From Dermatophilaceae bacterium Soc4.6 (GTDB lineage: Bacteria; Actinomycetota; Actinomycetes; Actinomycetales; Dermatophilaceae): a DNA stretch of 64,000 nt. The stretch spans positions 1,426,001-1,490,000 of the forward strand of contig JAZGVH010000002.1 of assembly GCA_039889245.1 (NCBI GenBank). The letters run 5' to 3'. The position numbers were made by a program, and so were the translations under genes. The notes under the pieces are model-generated. The model worked only from the letters and a program-made list of their open reading frames with translations, ran no database searches and was not told the origin of the DNA. Below, in pieces: positions 33,832 to 42,892 of the stretch; within the stretch, counting starts at the first letter, position 1; every line of letters begins with the position of its first letter.

Positions 33832-34878
33832 ATGAGCAGCACCGGTCGCGTGCTCTACGCCGGCTTCGCCACCCCGCACCGCAGTGGCGGCGTGCACGTC
33901 ATGACCCAGCACGTGGGGCTCCTGCGCAAGCACGGCATCGAGGCCTGGCTGTGGCTGCCCGGCGGCGCCGACCGGCCCGGCTGGCTCGACCCCGACCTGC
34001 CGGTCGTCACGGGCACGACCATCCCCATCGGCCCCCAGGACCTCCTGGTCGTGCCCGAGACCCCCACCGTGCCCGGCCGCGACCCGGCCCCCGGTGCCCG
34101 CACGGTGATCTTCAACCAGAACCACTTCTACACGTATGCCGCGTCACCCCCCGGGCGCTCGGCGCCCGACTTCCCGACGTGGGCCCTGCCCCCCGGCGTG
34201 TGGGCCGTGAGCGACGAGAGCCGCGACGTGCTCGCCGCCACCCTGCCGCACCTGACCGTGGCCCTGGTGCCCAACAGCGTCGACGGCGAGCTCTTCCGTC
34301 CCGGCCGACCGACCGACGAGCAGACCCGGCAGCACGAGCAGCCCACCCGCGTCACGTGGTTTCCCAGGAAGCGTCCTCGGGAGGCCTCCCTGCTGCGCGA
34401 GCTGCTGAGCCACGACCCCCGCCTGGCCGGCGTCGAGCTGGTCGAGCTGGTCGATGCGCCACAAGCCCAGGTGGCCGGGATCCTCTCCGGGACAACGGTC
34501 TTCGTCTCCCTCGGGCACAGCGAGAGCTTCGGCCTGCCCGTGGCCGAGGCCCTGGCCTCGGGCTGCCTCGTGGCTGGCTACGACGGCGGGGGCGGGGCCG
34601 AGCTCTTCGAGGCCCCCGGCGTCTGGCGGGTCCCCGACCAGCGGCCGCTGCTGCTGCGCGACCGGGTCGTCGACCTGGTGCAGCGGGCCGGTGAGCTGAC
34701 GGCTCTCCATACGGCCAACCGGGCCTGGGTGCTCGAGCGCTACTCCACCGACCGCACCGCCGCGGCGCTGCTCGAGGCGGTGGAGGCGGCCCGGGCACGG
34801 CCGGGGGCTGACGCGGTGGCCACCCACCCGGCCGCCTGGCTCGACACGCTCGGCCCGAACTTCACCGCCTTCGCCTGA
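33832..34878 (+). CDS. GT-B glycosyltransferase (family 4-like)
   Basis: A protein of 348 residues. The N-terminal Rossmann half begins RVLYAGFATPHRSGGVHVMT. The C-terminal half has the retaining glycosyltransferase motif VSLGHSESFGLPVAEALASG, then CLVAGYDGGGGAELFEA, with the E-x7-E pattern. The ATG at 33832 comes after GAGGCGGG. It forms an operon with the family 2 enzyme. The sugar donor cannot be inferred. Confidence 0.85.
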   Translation: MSSTGRVLYAGFATPHRSGGVHVMTQHVGLLRKHGIEAWLWLPGGADRPGWLDPDLPVVTGTTIPIGPQDLLVVPETPTVPGRDPAPGARTVIFNQNHFYTYAASPPGRSAPDFPTWALPPGVWAVSDESRDVLAATLPHLTVALVPNSVDGELFRPGRPTDEQTRQHEQPTRVTWFPRKRPREASLLRELLSHDPRLAGVELVELVDAPQAQVAGILSGTTVFVSLGHSESFGLPVAEALASGCLVAGYDGGGGAELFEAPGVWRVPDQRPLLLRDRVVDLVQRAGELTALHTANRAWVLERYSTDRTAAALLEAVEAARARPGADAVATHPAAWLDTLGPNFTAFA

Positions 34879-34919
34879 CCAGAGGCCGTGTCCACAGTGG
34901 TCCAGCGCTGCTGGTGACG

Positions 34920-35843
34920 TCAGTAGCCGTCGCCGACGACGTTGACCAGGTCGTCACCGACGACGAAGCGGCGCAGCTGGGCGGCCACGAGCGCGAAGGC
35001 GCGCGGGCCCGCCTGCCGGACGTGACCGGCGGCGTGTGGGGTGAGGATCAGCCCGGGCGCCTGCCACAACGGGTGGTCGGAGGGCAGCGGCTCGGGCTCG
35101 ACGACGTCGAGACCGGCGCGCAGCCGGCCCGACACCAGCTCGGCGAGCAGGGCGTCGGTGTCGACCACCTTGCCGCGGGCGACGTTGACCAGCATCGAGC
35201 CGTCGGGCATCAGCCGCAGGAAGTCGGCGTCGACCATCCCGGTCGTGGCCGGGGTGAGGGGCACGGTGAGGACGACCACGTCGGCCGTCGGCAGCAGGTC
35301 GGGCAGCTCGGCGGTCGCGTGGACCCCGTCGCGGGCGCTGTGGGCGACGAGCACGGGCACCGCGTCGAAGGCTCGCAGCCGCTTGGCCGTCTCGTCACCG
35401 AGGTCGCCCGCCCCGACGACGAGCACCCGCTTGTCGCGCAGGTCGTCGCCCTCGACGAGGTCCCACCGCGACTCGCGCTGCGCATCGAGGAAGTGCGGCA
35501 GCCGCCGCTGCGAGGCGAGGATCATCGCCAGCACCAGCTCGGCCACCGACGTGCCGTGGACACCCCTGGCGTTGCACAGGACCACGCCGTCCGGCACGTG
35601 GCCGAGCACGTCCTCCACCCCGGCGCTGGTCAGCTGCACGACCTTCAACGCCGGCAGGGCGGCGAACTTCTCGTCGAGCGCGTCGGCGTCCTCGACCTGC
35701 GGCACCCAGAACGTCGTCTCGGCGAGCCGGTCGGGGCGGGGTCCGGTGCCGTCCCAGATGAGCACCTCCACCCCGTCGGGCACCGGTCCCAGCATCGTCG
35801 CGGCGTTCTCGTCGGGCAGGCAGACGACAGTCGTGGTGGTCAT
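34920..35843 (-). CDS. D-2-hydroxyacid dehydrogenase (NAD-dependent)
   Basis: A protein of 307 residues. The NAD fold has VLVVGAGDLGDETAKRL (GxGxxG) near residue 140. The catalytic set is visible: Arg in NVARGKVVDTDAL, Glu in GLDVVEPEPLPSDHPLW, and His in LILTPHAAGHV. Proteins like this reduce 2-keto acids or oxidise D-hydroxy acids. It stands alone and convergent to the glycosyltransferase operon. Confidence 0.9.
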   Translation of the reverse strand: MTTTTVVCLPDENAATMLGPVPDGVEVLIWDGTGPRPDRLAETTFWVPQVEDADALDEKFAALPALKVVQLTSAGVEDVLGHVPDGVVLCNARGVHGTSVAELVLAMILASQRRLPHFLDAQRESRWDLVEGDDLRDKRVLVVGAGDLGDETAKRLRAFDAVPVLVAHSARDGVHATAELPDLLPTADVVVLTVPLTPATTGMVDADFLRLMPDGSMLVNVARGKVVDTDALLAELVSGRLRAGLDVVEPEPLPSDHPLWQAPGLILTPHAAGHVRQAGPRAFALVAAQLRRFVVGDDLVNVVGDGY

Positions 35844-35857
35844 GGGGCCACGCTAGG

Positions 35858-36118
35858 TCACCGAGGTTGCGTCGTCGCGCGCGACACCGGCTCGGGTGCC
35901 GCAGGGGTGCGGGCCATCGCGGCCAGCACGTCTCGCGCCTCGTGCTCGGCCAGCAGCGGGACGAACCCGCGTACCGGTCCCGAGAGGCCACGGAAGGCGT
36001 CGACGACCACGTCGGCGACCACAGCGGCGGGCAATGAGGGGAACCTGCTCTGGAGCCGAACCGTGACCGCAAGGGCAGCAGGGGACTCGTCATCGACGAA
36101 GGACAGGTCTACCGTCAT
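35858..36118 (-). CDS. Small protein, likely three-helix bundle
   Basis: A protein of 86 residues. AVTVRLQSRFPSLPAAVVADV, then VVDAFRGLSGPVRGFVPLL, then AEHEARDVLAAMAR resembles small actinobacterial three-helix bundle dimerisation proteins. I chose the ATG at 36118 because the conserved part starts there; an earlier ATG at 36184 would add an unstructured stretch. It lies 15 bases upstream of the hydroxyacid dehydrogenase start and could be co-transcribed with it. Confidence 0.6.
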   Translation of the reverse strand: MTVDLSFVDDESPAALAVTVRLQSRFPSLPAAVVADVVVDAFRGLSGPVRGFVPLLAEHEARDVLAAMARTPAAPEPVSRATTQPR

Positions 36119-36224
36119 GGTCCGCAGCCTGCCCGGCCCACGGCCCCGGGTGAGGGACGATGGTCCCGACAGCTCGGCCGGCATCGGGGACGGCTCGGGG
36201 GCCGTGACGGATCACCCCGTTGAC

Positions 36225-36239
36225 CGGGGTAGAACCCCG
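36225..36239 (-). terminator. Short hairpin after the small unknown gene
   Basis: CGGGGT-AGA-ACCCCG is a perfect 6-bp stem just past the 3' end of the minus-strand gene at 36244. A second ACCCCG to the left could compete for pairing. Confidence 0.4.
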
Positions 36240-36243
36240 TGGG

Positions 36244-36429
36244 TCAGGAGTCACCCAGTCCGCGCTCGCGGCGGGCGGCGACGACCTTGGCCTCGCGCTC
36301 GCGCAGCAGCCGGATCTGCGGGTCGTCCTGGCCGATCTGCGCCGGCCCGAAGATGTTCAACGTGGTCGAGCGGATCCGCCAGCCGATGCGGTACCCCAGC
36401 GAGAGGAACTCCCTGTCTGCCTTGCTCAC
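36244..36429 (-). CDS. Small protein of unknown function
   Basis: A basic protein of 61 residues: SKADREFLSLGYRIGWRIRS, then a hydrophobic stretch with IFGPAQIGQDD, then a Lys/Arg-rich helix ending EREAKVVAARRERGLG. GGAG lies six bases before GTG at 36429; an ATG at 36471 is also possible. I do not recognise the family. A hairpin follows the stop. Confidence 0.5.
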   Translation of the reverse strand: MSKADREFLSLGYRIGWRIRSTTLNIFGPAQIGQDDPQIRLLREREAKVVAARRERGLGDS

Positions 36430-36556
36430 GAGACACTCCCCCTCCGGGGGTTGGGTTGTCCTGACGATCATACGGACTCTTCAGCCCCACATTCGGCTCC
36501 GTCGGCGCCATCGGCAGCCGCTGCGCGTCGCCCCGTCGCCCCGTCGCCCGCGACTC

Positions 36557-37039
36557 TCACGGCTGCAGCTCCACCGCCGCACGGAAGCTGCCGTCCATGT
36601 GGAAGGGAGTCGACTCGTGCCGGTGGGCGATGCGCCACCCGTCCACGCGACGGCGCAGCCCGAAGGTCGAGCGGTACCAGAGGGAGAACGACTCCGGCTG
36701 ACCCACCGATCTGGCCGTCATCCGCGTGAGGGTGTGGACGAACGCCACGTCGCCGTCGGCCGTGACGACCGGGTCGCGGTAGTCGATGACAACCGGGCCG
36801 TCGAAGGTGCCGAACCAGCGGGCGATCCCCTCCGGCGTGCCGTACGGCGAGTCCGGTCCCTGTTGGAGGGGCGGGGCCAGCGTGTAGGAGACGGCGGCGT
36901 CGTCGTACAGGCTCAGAAGGCGCCCGACGTCGCGGGCGGCGTGGGCGGCTGCGTGCTCGTCGAGGACGGCTCGCACGGCCACCTCGGCGGGCTCTCGACG
37001 CCAGGTGGGGGTCGAGGGGTCGAGCGGGGTGGTGGTCAT
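36557..37039 (-). CDS. SnoaL-like / nuclear-transport-factor-2 fold protein
   Basis: A protein of 160 residues with the NTF2-like cone fold: VRAVLDEHAAAHAARDVGRL then LSLYDDAAVSYTLAPPL is the usual start, and YRSTFGLRRRVDGWRIAHRH is the usual end. GGGAG lies six bases before ATG. Such proteins are isomerases, hydratases or cyclases, often of unknown substrate. It is divergent from the DGPF-sigma operon and shares with it a symmetric promoter-like site, so it is a likely target of that sigma factor. Confidence 0.8.
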   Translation of the reverse strand: MTTTPLDPSTPTWRREPAEVAVRAVLDEHAAAHAARDVGRLLSLYDDAAVSYTLAPPLQQGPDSPYGTPEGIARWFGTFDGPVVIDYRDPVVTADGDVAFVHTLTRMTARSVGQPESFSLWYRSTFGLRRRVDGWRIAHRHESTPFHMDGSFRAAVELQP

Positions 37040-37086
37040 GACGTGCTCCCTTCGCTGGCGCCCACCGACGGGCGCCTCCACCATGG

Positions 37087-37114
37087 TGTCGAGACGGGAG
37101 CGGCAGTCTCGACA
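37087..37114. promoter_or_regulatory. Symmetric bidirectional ECF42-type promoter
   Basis: TGTCGAGAC and GTCTCGACA form a perfect 9-10-9 inverted repeat. Read on the plus strand it gives TGTCGA, 17 bases, CGA; the minus strand reads the same. TGTCGA with a CGA-type -10 is, from memory, the motif reported for ECF42 sigma factors in Streptomyces. The plus copy leads to 37172 and the minus copy to 37039, both at promoter-like distances. Confidence 0.7.
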
Positions 37115-37171
37115 GTGCGACAGGTGGCCCGGCCACGATCCCCCACCTCCCCCCGACGGCCAGGAGATCCG

Positions 37172-37543
37172 ATGAAGTACCTCATCCTCATCCACAGCAA
37201 CCCGCACTTCCAGGAGCGCTGGGACGCCCTCACCGACGCCGAGCGGGAGAACTTCGGCCGGGGCCACCTCGCCCTCAGCGCAGAGCTGGCCGACACCGGC
37301 GAGCTCGTCGTCTCGGAGGGACTGGTCGACCCGGCCCAGGCCACCTGGGTGCGCTCACGCGGCGGCGAGACGATGACGAGCGACGGCCCGTTCGCCGAGG
37401 TCAAGGAGCACCTCGCAGGCTTCTATCTCGTCGACTGCGAGACAGCTGAGCGGGCCGTCGAGATCGGCGCCCGCATCCCCGATGCGGTATGGGGCCTCGT
37501 CGAGGTCCGGGCCGTGCTCGACATGAGCGGGTGGGACATGTGA
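37172..37543 (+). CDS. YCII-related DGPF-domain protein
   Basis: A protein of 123 residues. MKYLILIHSNPHFQERWDAL starts the ferredoxin-like fold, and MTSDGPFAEVKEHLAGFYLV carries the DGPF motif that names the group. These proteins are the regular partners of ECF42 sigma factors; their chemistry is unknown. AGGAG lies six bases before ATG. The stop overlaps the GTG of the sigma gene. Confidence 0.92.
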   Translation: MKYLILIHSNPHFQERWDALTDAERENFGRGHLALSAELADTGELVVSEGLVDPAQATWVRSRGGETMTSDGPFAEVKEHLAGFYLVDCETAERAVEIGARIPDAVWGLVEVRAVLDMSGWDM

Positions 37544-38793
37544 CGCTCGACGCCGAGCTGCGCGAGCTGGCGCCGCGTGCCCTCGGTGTGCTCGTGCGCC
37601 GGCACGGCTCGTTCGAGGCCTGCGAGGACGCCGTACAGGAGGCGCTGGTCGCGGCCTCGCGCCAGTGGCCGGAAGCAGGCCGGCCACGAAACCCGTTGGG
37701 ATGGCTCATCACGACCGCGTCACGGCGGCTGGTGGAGGGTTGGCGGAGCGAGTCGGCTCGGCGGCGGCGGGAGGAGCGCTACGCCCTCGAGCAGCCCGGC
37801 GCGCCCGGGCCGGGCTCCGCGCACGACGACACGCTGCCCCTGCTCTTCCTCTGCTGCCACCCGGCCCTCACCCCCACCGCCCAGGTGGCACTCACCCTGC
37901 GGGCCCTCGGGGGACTGACGACGGCCGAGATCGCCCGCGGCCTGCTGGTGCCGGAACCCACTGTGGCGCAACGGATCAGCCGCGCCAAGAGCAGGATCCG
38001 GGCGGCCGGTGCCCACTTCGTCAAGCCCACCGACGAGGAGGTCGCCGAGCGTCTGCCGGCCGTGCTCCGCACGCTCTACCTCGTCTTCACCGAGGGGCAC
38101 ACGGCCAGCTCCGGCCCGTCCCTGCAACGGGTGGAGCTGTCGACCGAGGCCATCCGGCTGGCCCGCCAGCTGCGGGCGCAGCTCCCCGACGACGGCGAGG
38201 TCGCCGGGCTGCTCGCCCTGATGCTCCTCACCGACGCCCGACGACCCGCGCGGACCACGCGTCAGGGCGCCCTCGTGCCGCTGGCCGAGCAGGACCGCGG
38301 CCGGTGGGACGCCGACATGGTCGCCGAGGGGGTGGCGCTGCTCAGCGAGGTGCTGCCGCGGGCCGTCCCCGGCCCCTTCCAGCTGGAGGCGGCGATCGCG
38401 GCCGTCCACGACGAGGCGCCGTCCGCGGAGCAGACCGACTGGGATCAGGTCCTCGCGCTGTACGACGTCCACATCCTGGTGGCGCCCGGACCCATGGTCA
38501 CGCTCGGGCGGGTCGTCGCTGTCGCGGAGCTGCGCGGCCCGGCCGCGGGGTTGGCTGAGCTCGACGTGGTCGCGACCGACCCCCCGCTTGCCGGTCACTA
38601 TCGCGTCGACGTCGTGCGAGCCCACCTGCTCGACCGCCTCGGAGACCGGGACGGCGCGCGGGCGGCGTACCTCCGGGCCGCCCAGGGCACCAGGAGCCAG
38701 CCGGAGCAGCAGTACCTGCTGGTCCGAGCCGGAGGGCCGGGCCCGGCGGGCACCCGGGTGCCGGGCTCGGAGGAGACCGCCGCAACTCCTTGA
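37540..38793 (+). CDS. ECF42 sigma factor with long C-terminal domain
   Basis: A protein of 417 residues. Region 2 contains SFEACEDAVQEALVAASRQW then PRNPLGWLITTASRRLVEGW. Region 4 is LTLRALGGLTTAEIARGLLV then PEPTVAQRISRAKSRIR. The remaining 230 residues are helical, TPR-like, and hold the family pieces LRTLYLVFTEGHTASSG and QLEAAIAAVHDEAP. ECF42 factors have this tail in place of an anti-sigma partner and are thought to be controlled through it. The GTG start lies inside the DGPF stop. It likely drives its own operon and the divergent SnoaL-like gene. Confidence 0.92.
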   Translation: MTLDAELRELAPRALGVLVRRHGSFEACEDAVQEALVAASRQWPEAGRPRNPLGWLITTASRRLVEGWRSESARRRREERYALEQPGAPGPGSAHDDTLPLLFLCCHPALTPTAQVALTLRALGGLTTAEIARGLLVPEPTVAQRISRAKSRIRAAGAHFVKPTDEEVAERLPAVLRTLYLVFTEGHTASSGPSLQRVELSTEAIRLARQLRAQLPDDGEVAGLLALMLLTDARRPARTTRQGALVPLAEQDRGRWDADMVAEGVALLSEVLPRAVPGPFQLEAAIAAVHDEAPSAEQTDWDQVLALYDVHILVAPGPMVTLGRVVAVAELRGPAAGLAELDVVATDPPLAGHYRVDVVRAHLLDRLGDRDGARAAYLRAAQGTRSQPEQQYLLVRAGGPGPAGTRVPGSEETAATP

Positions 38794-38889
38794 CCCGATG
38801 TTCATGCAACGCCCTTGTCCCGGACACTTGGGCCCCCTGTGATGGCGGGACGGGCGGACTGCGCCCGAACCTGGACCAGGAGGCTTGCA

Positions 38890-40656
38890 GTGCCTGCACA
38901 CGACCACTCGCACAACCACCCCCACGACCACCCCCACGGCCCCGACGGGCACGAGCACCCGCACGGTCCGTCCCTCGGATCGTCGGCGGACCTCCCCGAG
39001 GCGACCCGCGAGGCGCTCGACCTCGCGATCCCCGACCGCGAGCTGTCGCCCTCCGGCCTCGGTCGTCGCTCCTTCCTCACCCGGGCCGGCCTGATCGGCG
39101 CCGCTGCGGCGGGCGGGTCCGTGCTCGCCGGCACCGAGTCGGCTGCTGCCGACTCGGTCCTCGCCCACGACAGCGGCTCAGGGCGCGCCTACCAGTGGCT
39201 CGCTGGCGACCACCACATCCACACGCAGTACAGCCCCGACGCCCAGTACCGCGTCATCGACCAGGTCCGGCACGCCTCGGCCTACGGTCTCGACTGGATG
39301 GTCATCACCGACCACGGCAGCGTCACCCACGCCAAGCTCGGGGTCGACCAGGTCAACCCCGACATCGTCGCCGCCCGCAAGGTCGTCAAGGACGAGACCC
39401 TCGTCTTCCAGGGTCTCGAGTGGAACATCCCGGCCGCCGAGCACGGCACCGTCTTCGTCCACCCCGGCAGCAACGAGGTCGCCGTCCTCAAGGAGTTCGA
39501 GAACTCCTTCGACGGCGTCGTCAACGGATGGACCGCCTCTTCGCCCGACAACGAGCGGCACGCGCTCGAGGGACTCGACTTCCTCGCTGGCGCCGTCGTC
39601 ACCCGTCGCGTGCAGGATGCCGCCTTCTTCGCCAACCACCCGGCCCGCAAGGGCCTCGACTCCCCCCACGAGATCCGCGGGTGGCGCGAGCGCCAGCCCA
39701 AGATCGCCCTCGGGATGGAGGGTGCGCCCGGCCACCAGGCGGCCGGTATCAAGGCGCCGTACGGGCCGGGCTCGGGTCGGGGCTACTACGACAACTCGCC
39801 CTCGGCCGACAGCTTCGCCGGCTACCCCCTCGAGAGCTACATCACCTACGGCGGCTTCGACTGGATGACCAGCACCGTCGGGGGGCTCTGGGACAGCCTG
39901 CTCGCCGAGGGCAAGCCGTGGTGGATCACCGCCAACTCCGACTCGCACTCGATCTACCTCGATGACTCGGTGCGCGGTGGTGCCGGGTCGACCGCCGAGT
40001 TCGAGGCGCTCGGTCACTACGTCGACCCGGTCCACGGCCTGACGGGAGGGAAGACGACCAACGGCGACTTCTGGCCCGGCTACTACAGCAAGACGCACGT
40101 CGGTGCCGCCCGCAGCAGCTATGCCGCGGTGCTCGACGGGCTGCGGGCGGGGCGGGTCTTCGTCGACCACGGCGGTCTCGTCGGGGGGCTCGAGGTCGGG
40201 CTGCGGGCCAGGGACGACAAGGGCCCCGGCTCGACCCTCGGGTCGACGGTCATGCCCAAGCGGGGCACGCGGCTCGAGCTCGTCATCTCGGTGACACCGG
40301 CGACCCTGCCCAACTGGGCGCAGTTCGTGCCCGAGCTGGCCCGGGTCGACGTCGTGCGCGGCGGGCTCACCGGCCCGGCGAGCGACCGCGACTCGATGTC
40401 CGCCCCGGGCACCAAGGTCGTGCTCCAGCGCGACGTCAGCGGGGCCACCGGCACCGTGAGGATCGTGCTCGACCTGGGCGTCGCCGACGAGCCGTTCTAC
40501 GTGCGCGTGCGCGGCACCGACGGCAAGCGCAGCGCCCCCGGCCTGGGCGGCCCCTCGGTCGACCCGGCCGGCCCGGCCGCCGACGTGCTCGGCGACGCCG
40601 ACCCGTGGAGCGACCTGTGGTTCTACACCAACCCCATCTGGGTGCTGCCCCGGTGA
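38890..40656 (+). CDS. Tat-exported PHP-domain phosphoesterase with His-rich start
   Basis: A protein of 588 residues. AGGAGG lies six bases before GTG at 38890. Residues 3-25 hold nine His among Asp and Pro (HDHSHNHPHDHPHG). A twin-arginine signal follows (GRRSFLTRAGLIGAAAAGG near 60), so the His-rich stretch precedes a Tat signal and would be on the cytoplasmic side or removed. The PHP metal site is GDHHIHTQYSPD near 115 and WMVITDHGSVTH near 140, with ANSDSHSIY near 355. It is likely an exported metal-dependent phosphatase or nuclease. A His-rich protein gene follows by 16 bases. Confidence 0.82.
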   Translation: MPAHDHSHNHPHDHPHGPDGHEHPHGPSLGSSADLPEATREALDLAIPDRELSPSGLGRRSFLTRAGLIGAAAAGGSVLAGTESAAADSVLAHDSGSGRAYQWLAGDHHIHTQYSPDAQYRVIDQVRHASAYGLDWMVITDHGSVTHAKLGVDQVNPDIVAARKVVKDETLVFQGLEWNIPAAEHGTVFVHPGSNEVAVLKEFENSFDGVVNGWTASSPDNERHALEGLDFLAGAVVTRRVQDAAFFANHPARKGLDSPHEIRGWRERQPKIALGMEGAPGHQAAGIKAPYGPGSGRGYYDNSPSADSFAGYPLESYITYGGFDWMTSTVGGLWDSLLAEGKPWWITANSDSHSIYLDDSVRGGAGSTAEFEALGHYVDPVHGLTGGKTTNGDFWPGYYSKTHVGAARSSYAAVLDGLRAGRVFVDHGGLVGGLEVGLRARDDKGPGSTLGSTVMPKRGTRLELVISVTPATLPNWAQFVPELARVDVVRGGLTGPASDRDSMSAPGTKVVLQRDVSGATGTVRIVLDLGVADEPFYVRVRGTDGKRSAPGLGGPSVDPAGPAADVLGDADPWSDLWFYTNPIWVLPR

Positions 40657-40672
40657 CGACGAGGCCCGCTCC

Positions 40673-41188
40673 GTGAGCGACCTCGAGGTGGTGCGTCACG
40701 CCTTCGCGTGGCGCACCACCGCCGAGGCGGAGCACGACCTGCACCAGTGGTGGGGCACGTGCGCACCGCGGTCGCCGGCGCTCTTCGCGGCGACGCACTT
40801 CCTGCCGGAGCACTCCGGTGTCGCCGTCACCATCGAGCACGCGGACGGTGAGCTCACCGTCATCGGCGCTGGTGACCCCTCCCACGCCGGCTGGGCCCTC
40901 GAGCACCACCGCCATCGCACCGGTGGCCGGCTCTTCCTCTTCCCCGGGAGCCAGTCGCTGGTCGGCACCACCGCCGTCGGGGCCGTGCTCGGCCTGACCG
41001 CCGTCGACGAGGTCGTGGGCATCGGAGTGCCGTCGGTCGACGCCTCGACGCCCCTGCACACGCAGGAGTTCGTGCGCCCGACCTTCGAGCGGGGCCGCGT
41101 GCGACTGCTGGTGCGGCCGGCCCCGGGGGGCGCCGTCGTCCCCTTCGAGCAGCCCGAGCCCACCCCCTGCTGCGCCACGCACGGCTGA
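40673..41188 (+). CDS. Unknown protein, downstream of the PHP gene
   Basis: A protein of 171 residues from GTG at 40673, 16 bases after the PHP stop, hence probably in the same operon. It has no signal peptide or membrane segment. Blocks such as HDLHQWWGTCAPRSPALFAA and HHRHRTGGRLFLFPG are His-rich, and it ends in CCATHG. I do not recognise a family. Neighbourhood suggests a link with the metal-dependent PHP protein. Confidence 0.6.
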   Translation: MSDLEVVRHAFAWRTTAEAEHDLHQWWGTCAPRSPALFAATHFLPEHSGVAVTIEHADGELTVIGAGDPSHAGWALEHHRHRTGGRLFLFPGSQSLVGTTAVGAVLGLTAVDEVVGIGVPSVDASTPLHTQEFVRPTFERGRVRLLVRPAPGGAVVPFEQPEPTPCCATHG

Positions 41189-41331
41189 GCCGGGATCGAC
41201 GACCGACCGAGATGTCGCCACTGCGCCACCTCGGGATGCGGCAACGGTCAAGGGCCCTTATTATACCCATCGACGCCTAAATCGGGCGTATCGGTCACGG
41301 CCTCGCGCCGTCCTCAGAGGGGAACCCCCAC

Positions 41332-42726
41332 ATGCCCAGCCCGTCCCGCCCGCCCCGCACCCACCGGACCATCGCCACCACGGCGACCGCCGTCACCGTG
41401 GGCGTCACCGCCGCTGTCGCCGGTGTCCTGTGCGGCGTCGCCCCCGCCCAGGCCACCACCCCTGCCGGCGCGCACCCCTCCGCAGCGAGCGTCGTCGGCG
41501 GCGGTGCCTACGTGCCGGTCACCCCGAGGCGCAGCATGGACACCCGCACCGGCCTGGGCCTCGGCCGGGTCGCCAAGGTCGGCCCCGGCCAGACGGTCAC
41601 CGTCCCCCTCGCCGGCCGCGCCGGCATCCCTGGAGCCGGTGCCGCGAGCGCCGTCGTCGTCAACCTGACCGAGACCAACAACACGGCTGGCAGCTACCTC
41701 ACCGCCTACCCCGCCGGTCTCCCGCAGCGCCCGGGCACGTCGTCCCTCAGCTTTGCCGGCCGCTCGACCCAGAGCAACCTCGTCACCGTGCCGCTGTCGG
41801 CCGACGGCAAGGTCGCCATCTACAACGCCGCTGGCTCCACCGATGTCGTGGTCGACGTGGTGGGCTACTACGCCACGGACGTCAGCACGACGTACGGCGG
41901 GCTGCAGACCCTCCCGCCGTCGCGGGTCTTCGACTCGCGTGACGCGGGCGTCGCCTTCCAGGACGGCGACGGGGTCGACATCGCCCTCGACTTCACCACC
42001 AGCGGGAACCCGAATGCCAACGACCAGGTGAGGGCCTTCGTCGTCAACCTGTCTGCGGCCAACCCCACGTCAGGTGGCTACTTCAAGGCCTGGGCCACCG
42101 GGCAGACGCCGGCGACGACCCCCTCGCTGACCTTTCGACCCGGAGTCGACGGGGGCAGCCTGGCCATCATCGAGCGAGGCGACAGTGCGAGCCTGCCGTC
42201 GATGACCTTCGACGCCTCCGTCGGTGGTGGCTCGGCCAACCTGCTCATCGACCTCGTCGGCGTCTTCACCGCCCCGGGCGCCAGCGCGGACGCCCGCTTC
42301 ACACCCCTCGAGACCCCGATCCGGGTCGTCGACACCCGCAGCACCACCTCCCCCAACCTCGCCGCAGCCCAGACCCGGGAGCTGTCCGCGCCCACCCTGG
42401 GCGGCCCCACGACGACCGCACTGGCCGCCAACCTCACCATCGTGGGGCCGACCGCCCCGACCTACGTCACGGTCTACCCGGGTGACCTCACCACACGACC
42501 GACGGTCAGCAGCATCAACGCCGGCCGGGGCACCATCGTGGCCAACGGGGCGATCCTCGGCCTGTCGTCCCCGCGCACGACCCCCGACCTCAAGGCCTAC
42601 AACGCGGTCGGCACGACGCCGTTCGTCATCGACGTCACCGGCACCTTCCAGAGCGCTCCGGGCGTGGCGGCCGCCCGGGCCCCGCAGTGGAGCAAGGCCC
42701 GGGTCGAGGCGACCCGGACCCGCTGA
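41332..42726 (+). CDS. Secreted repeat protein, twin 1
   Basis: A protein of 464 residues with a signal peptide (basic start, hydrophobic core, cut after APAQA near 36). The mature part has four related blocks of about 100 residues, each opening with a DTR motif (RSMDTRTGLG, RVFDSRDAG, RVVDTRSTT) and ending in VVDVVGYYA, LLIDLVGVFTA or VIDVTGTF. The blocks are beta-rich and lack a catalytic motif. The next gene is a clear paralogue. Such domains are common on actinobacterial surfaces next to hydrolases; their function is unknown. Confidence 0.78.
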   Translation: MPSPSRPPRTHRTIATTATAVTVGVTAAVAGVLCGVAPAQATTPAGAHPSAASVVGGGAYVPVTPRRSMDTRTGLGLGRVAKVGPGQTVTVPLAGRAGIPGAGAASAVVVNLTETNNTAGSYLTAYPAGLPQRPGTSSLSFAGRSTQSNLVTVPLSADGKVAIYNAAGSTDVVVDVVGYYATDVSTTYGGLQTLPPSRVFDSRDAGVAFQDGDGVDIALDFTTSGNPNANDQVRAFVVNLSAANPTSGGYFKAWATGQTPATTPSLTFRPGVDGGSLAIIERGDSASLPSMTFDASVGGGSANLLIDLVGVFTAPGASADARFTPLETPIRVVDTRSTTSPNLAAAQTRELSAPTLGGPTTTALAANLTIVGPTAPTYVTVYPGDLTTRPTVSSINAGRGTIVANGAILGLSSPRTTPDLKAYNAVGTTPFVIDVTGTFQSAPGVAAARAPQWSKARVEATRTR

Positions 42727-42892
42727 CCTGACCGAGGGGTCACCCCCGACACGTCGAACGCGGATCAAGGGACGTCGGGCCCAGATCGGCAATCCCGCCC
42801 CCGAGGGGCTTCCGTCGCCTACCGTCTTTCCGGGGCGCCCTGCTGGGCGCCCCGGTCGCGGCGCCGCGCCGCCTCTCAGGGGGAACCACCAC

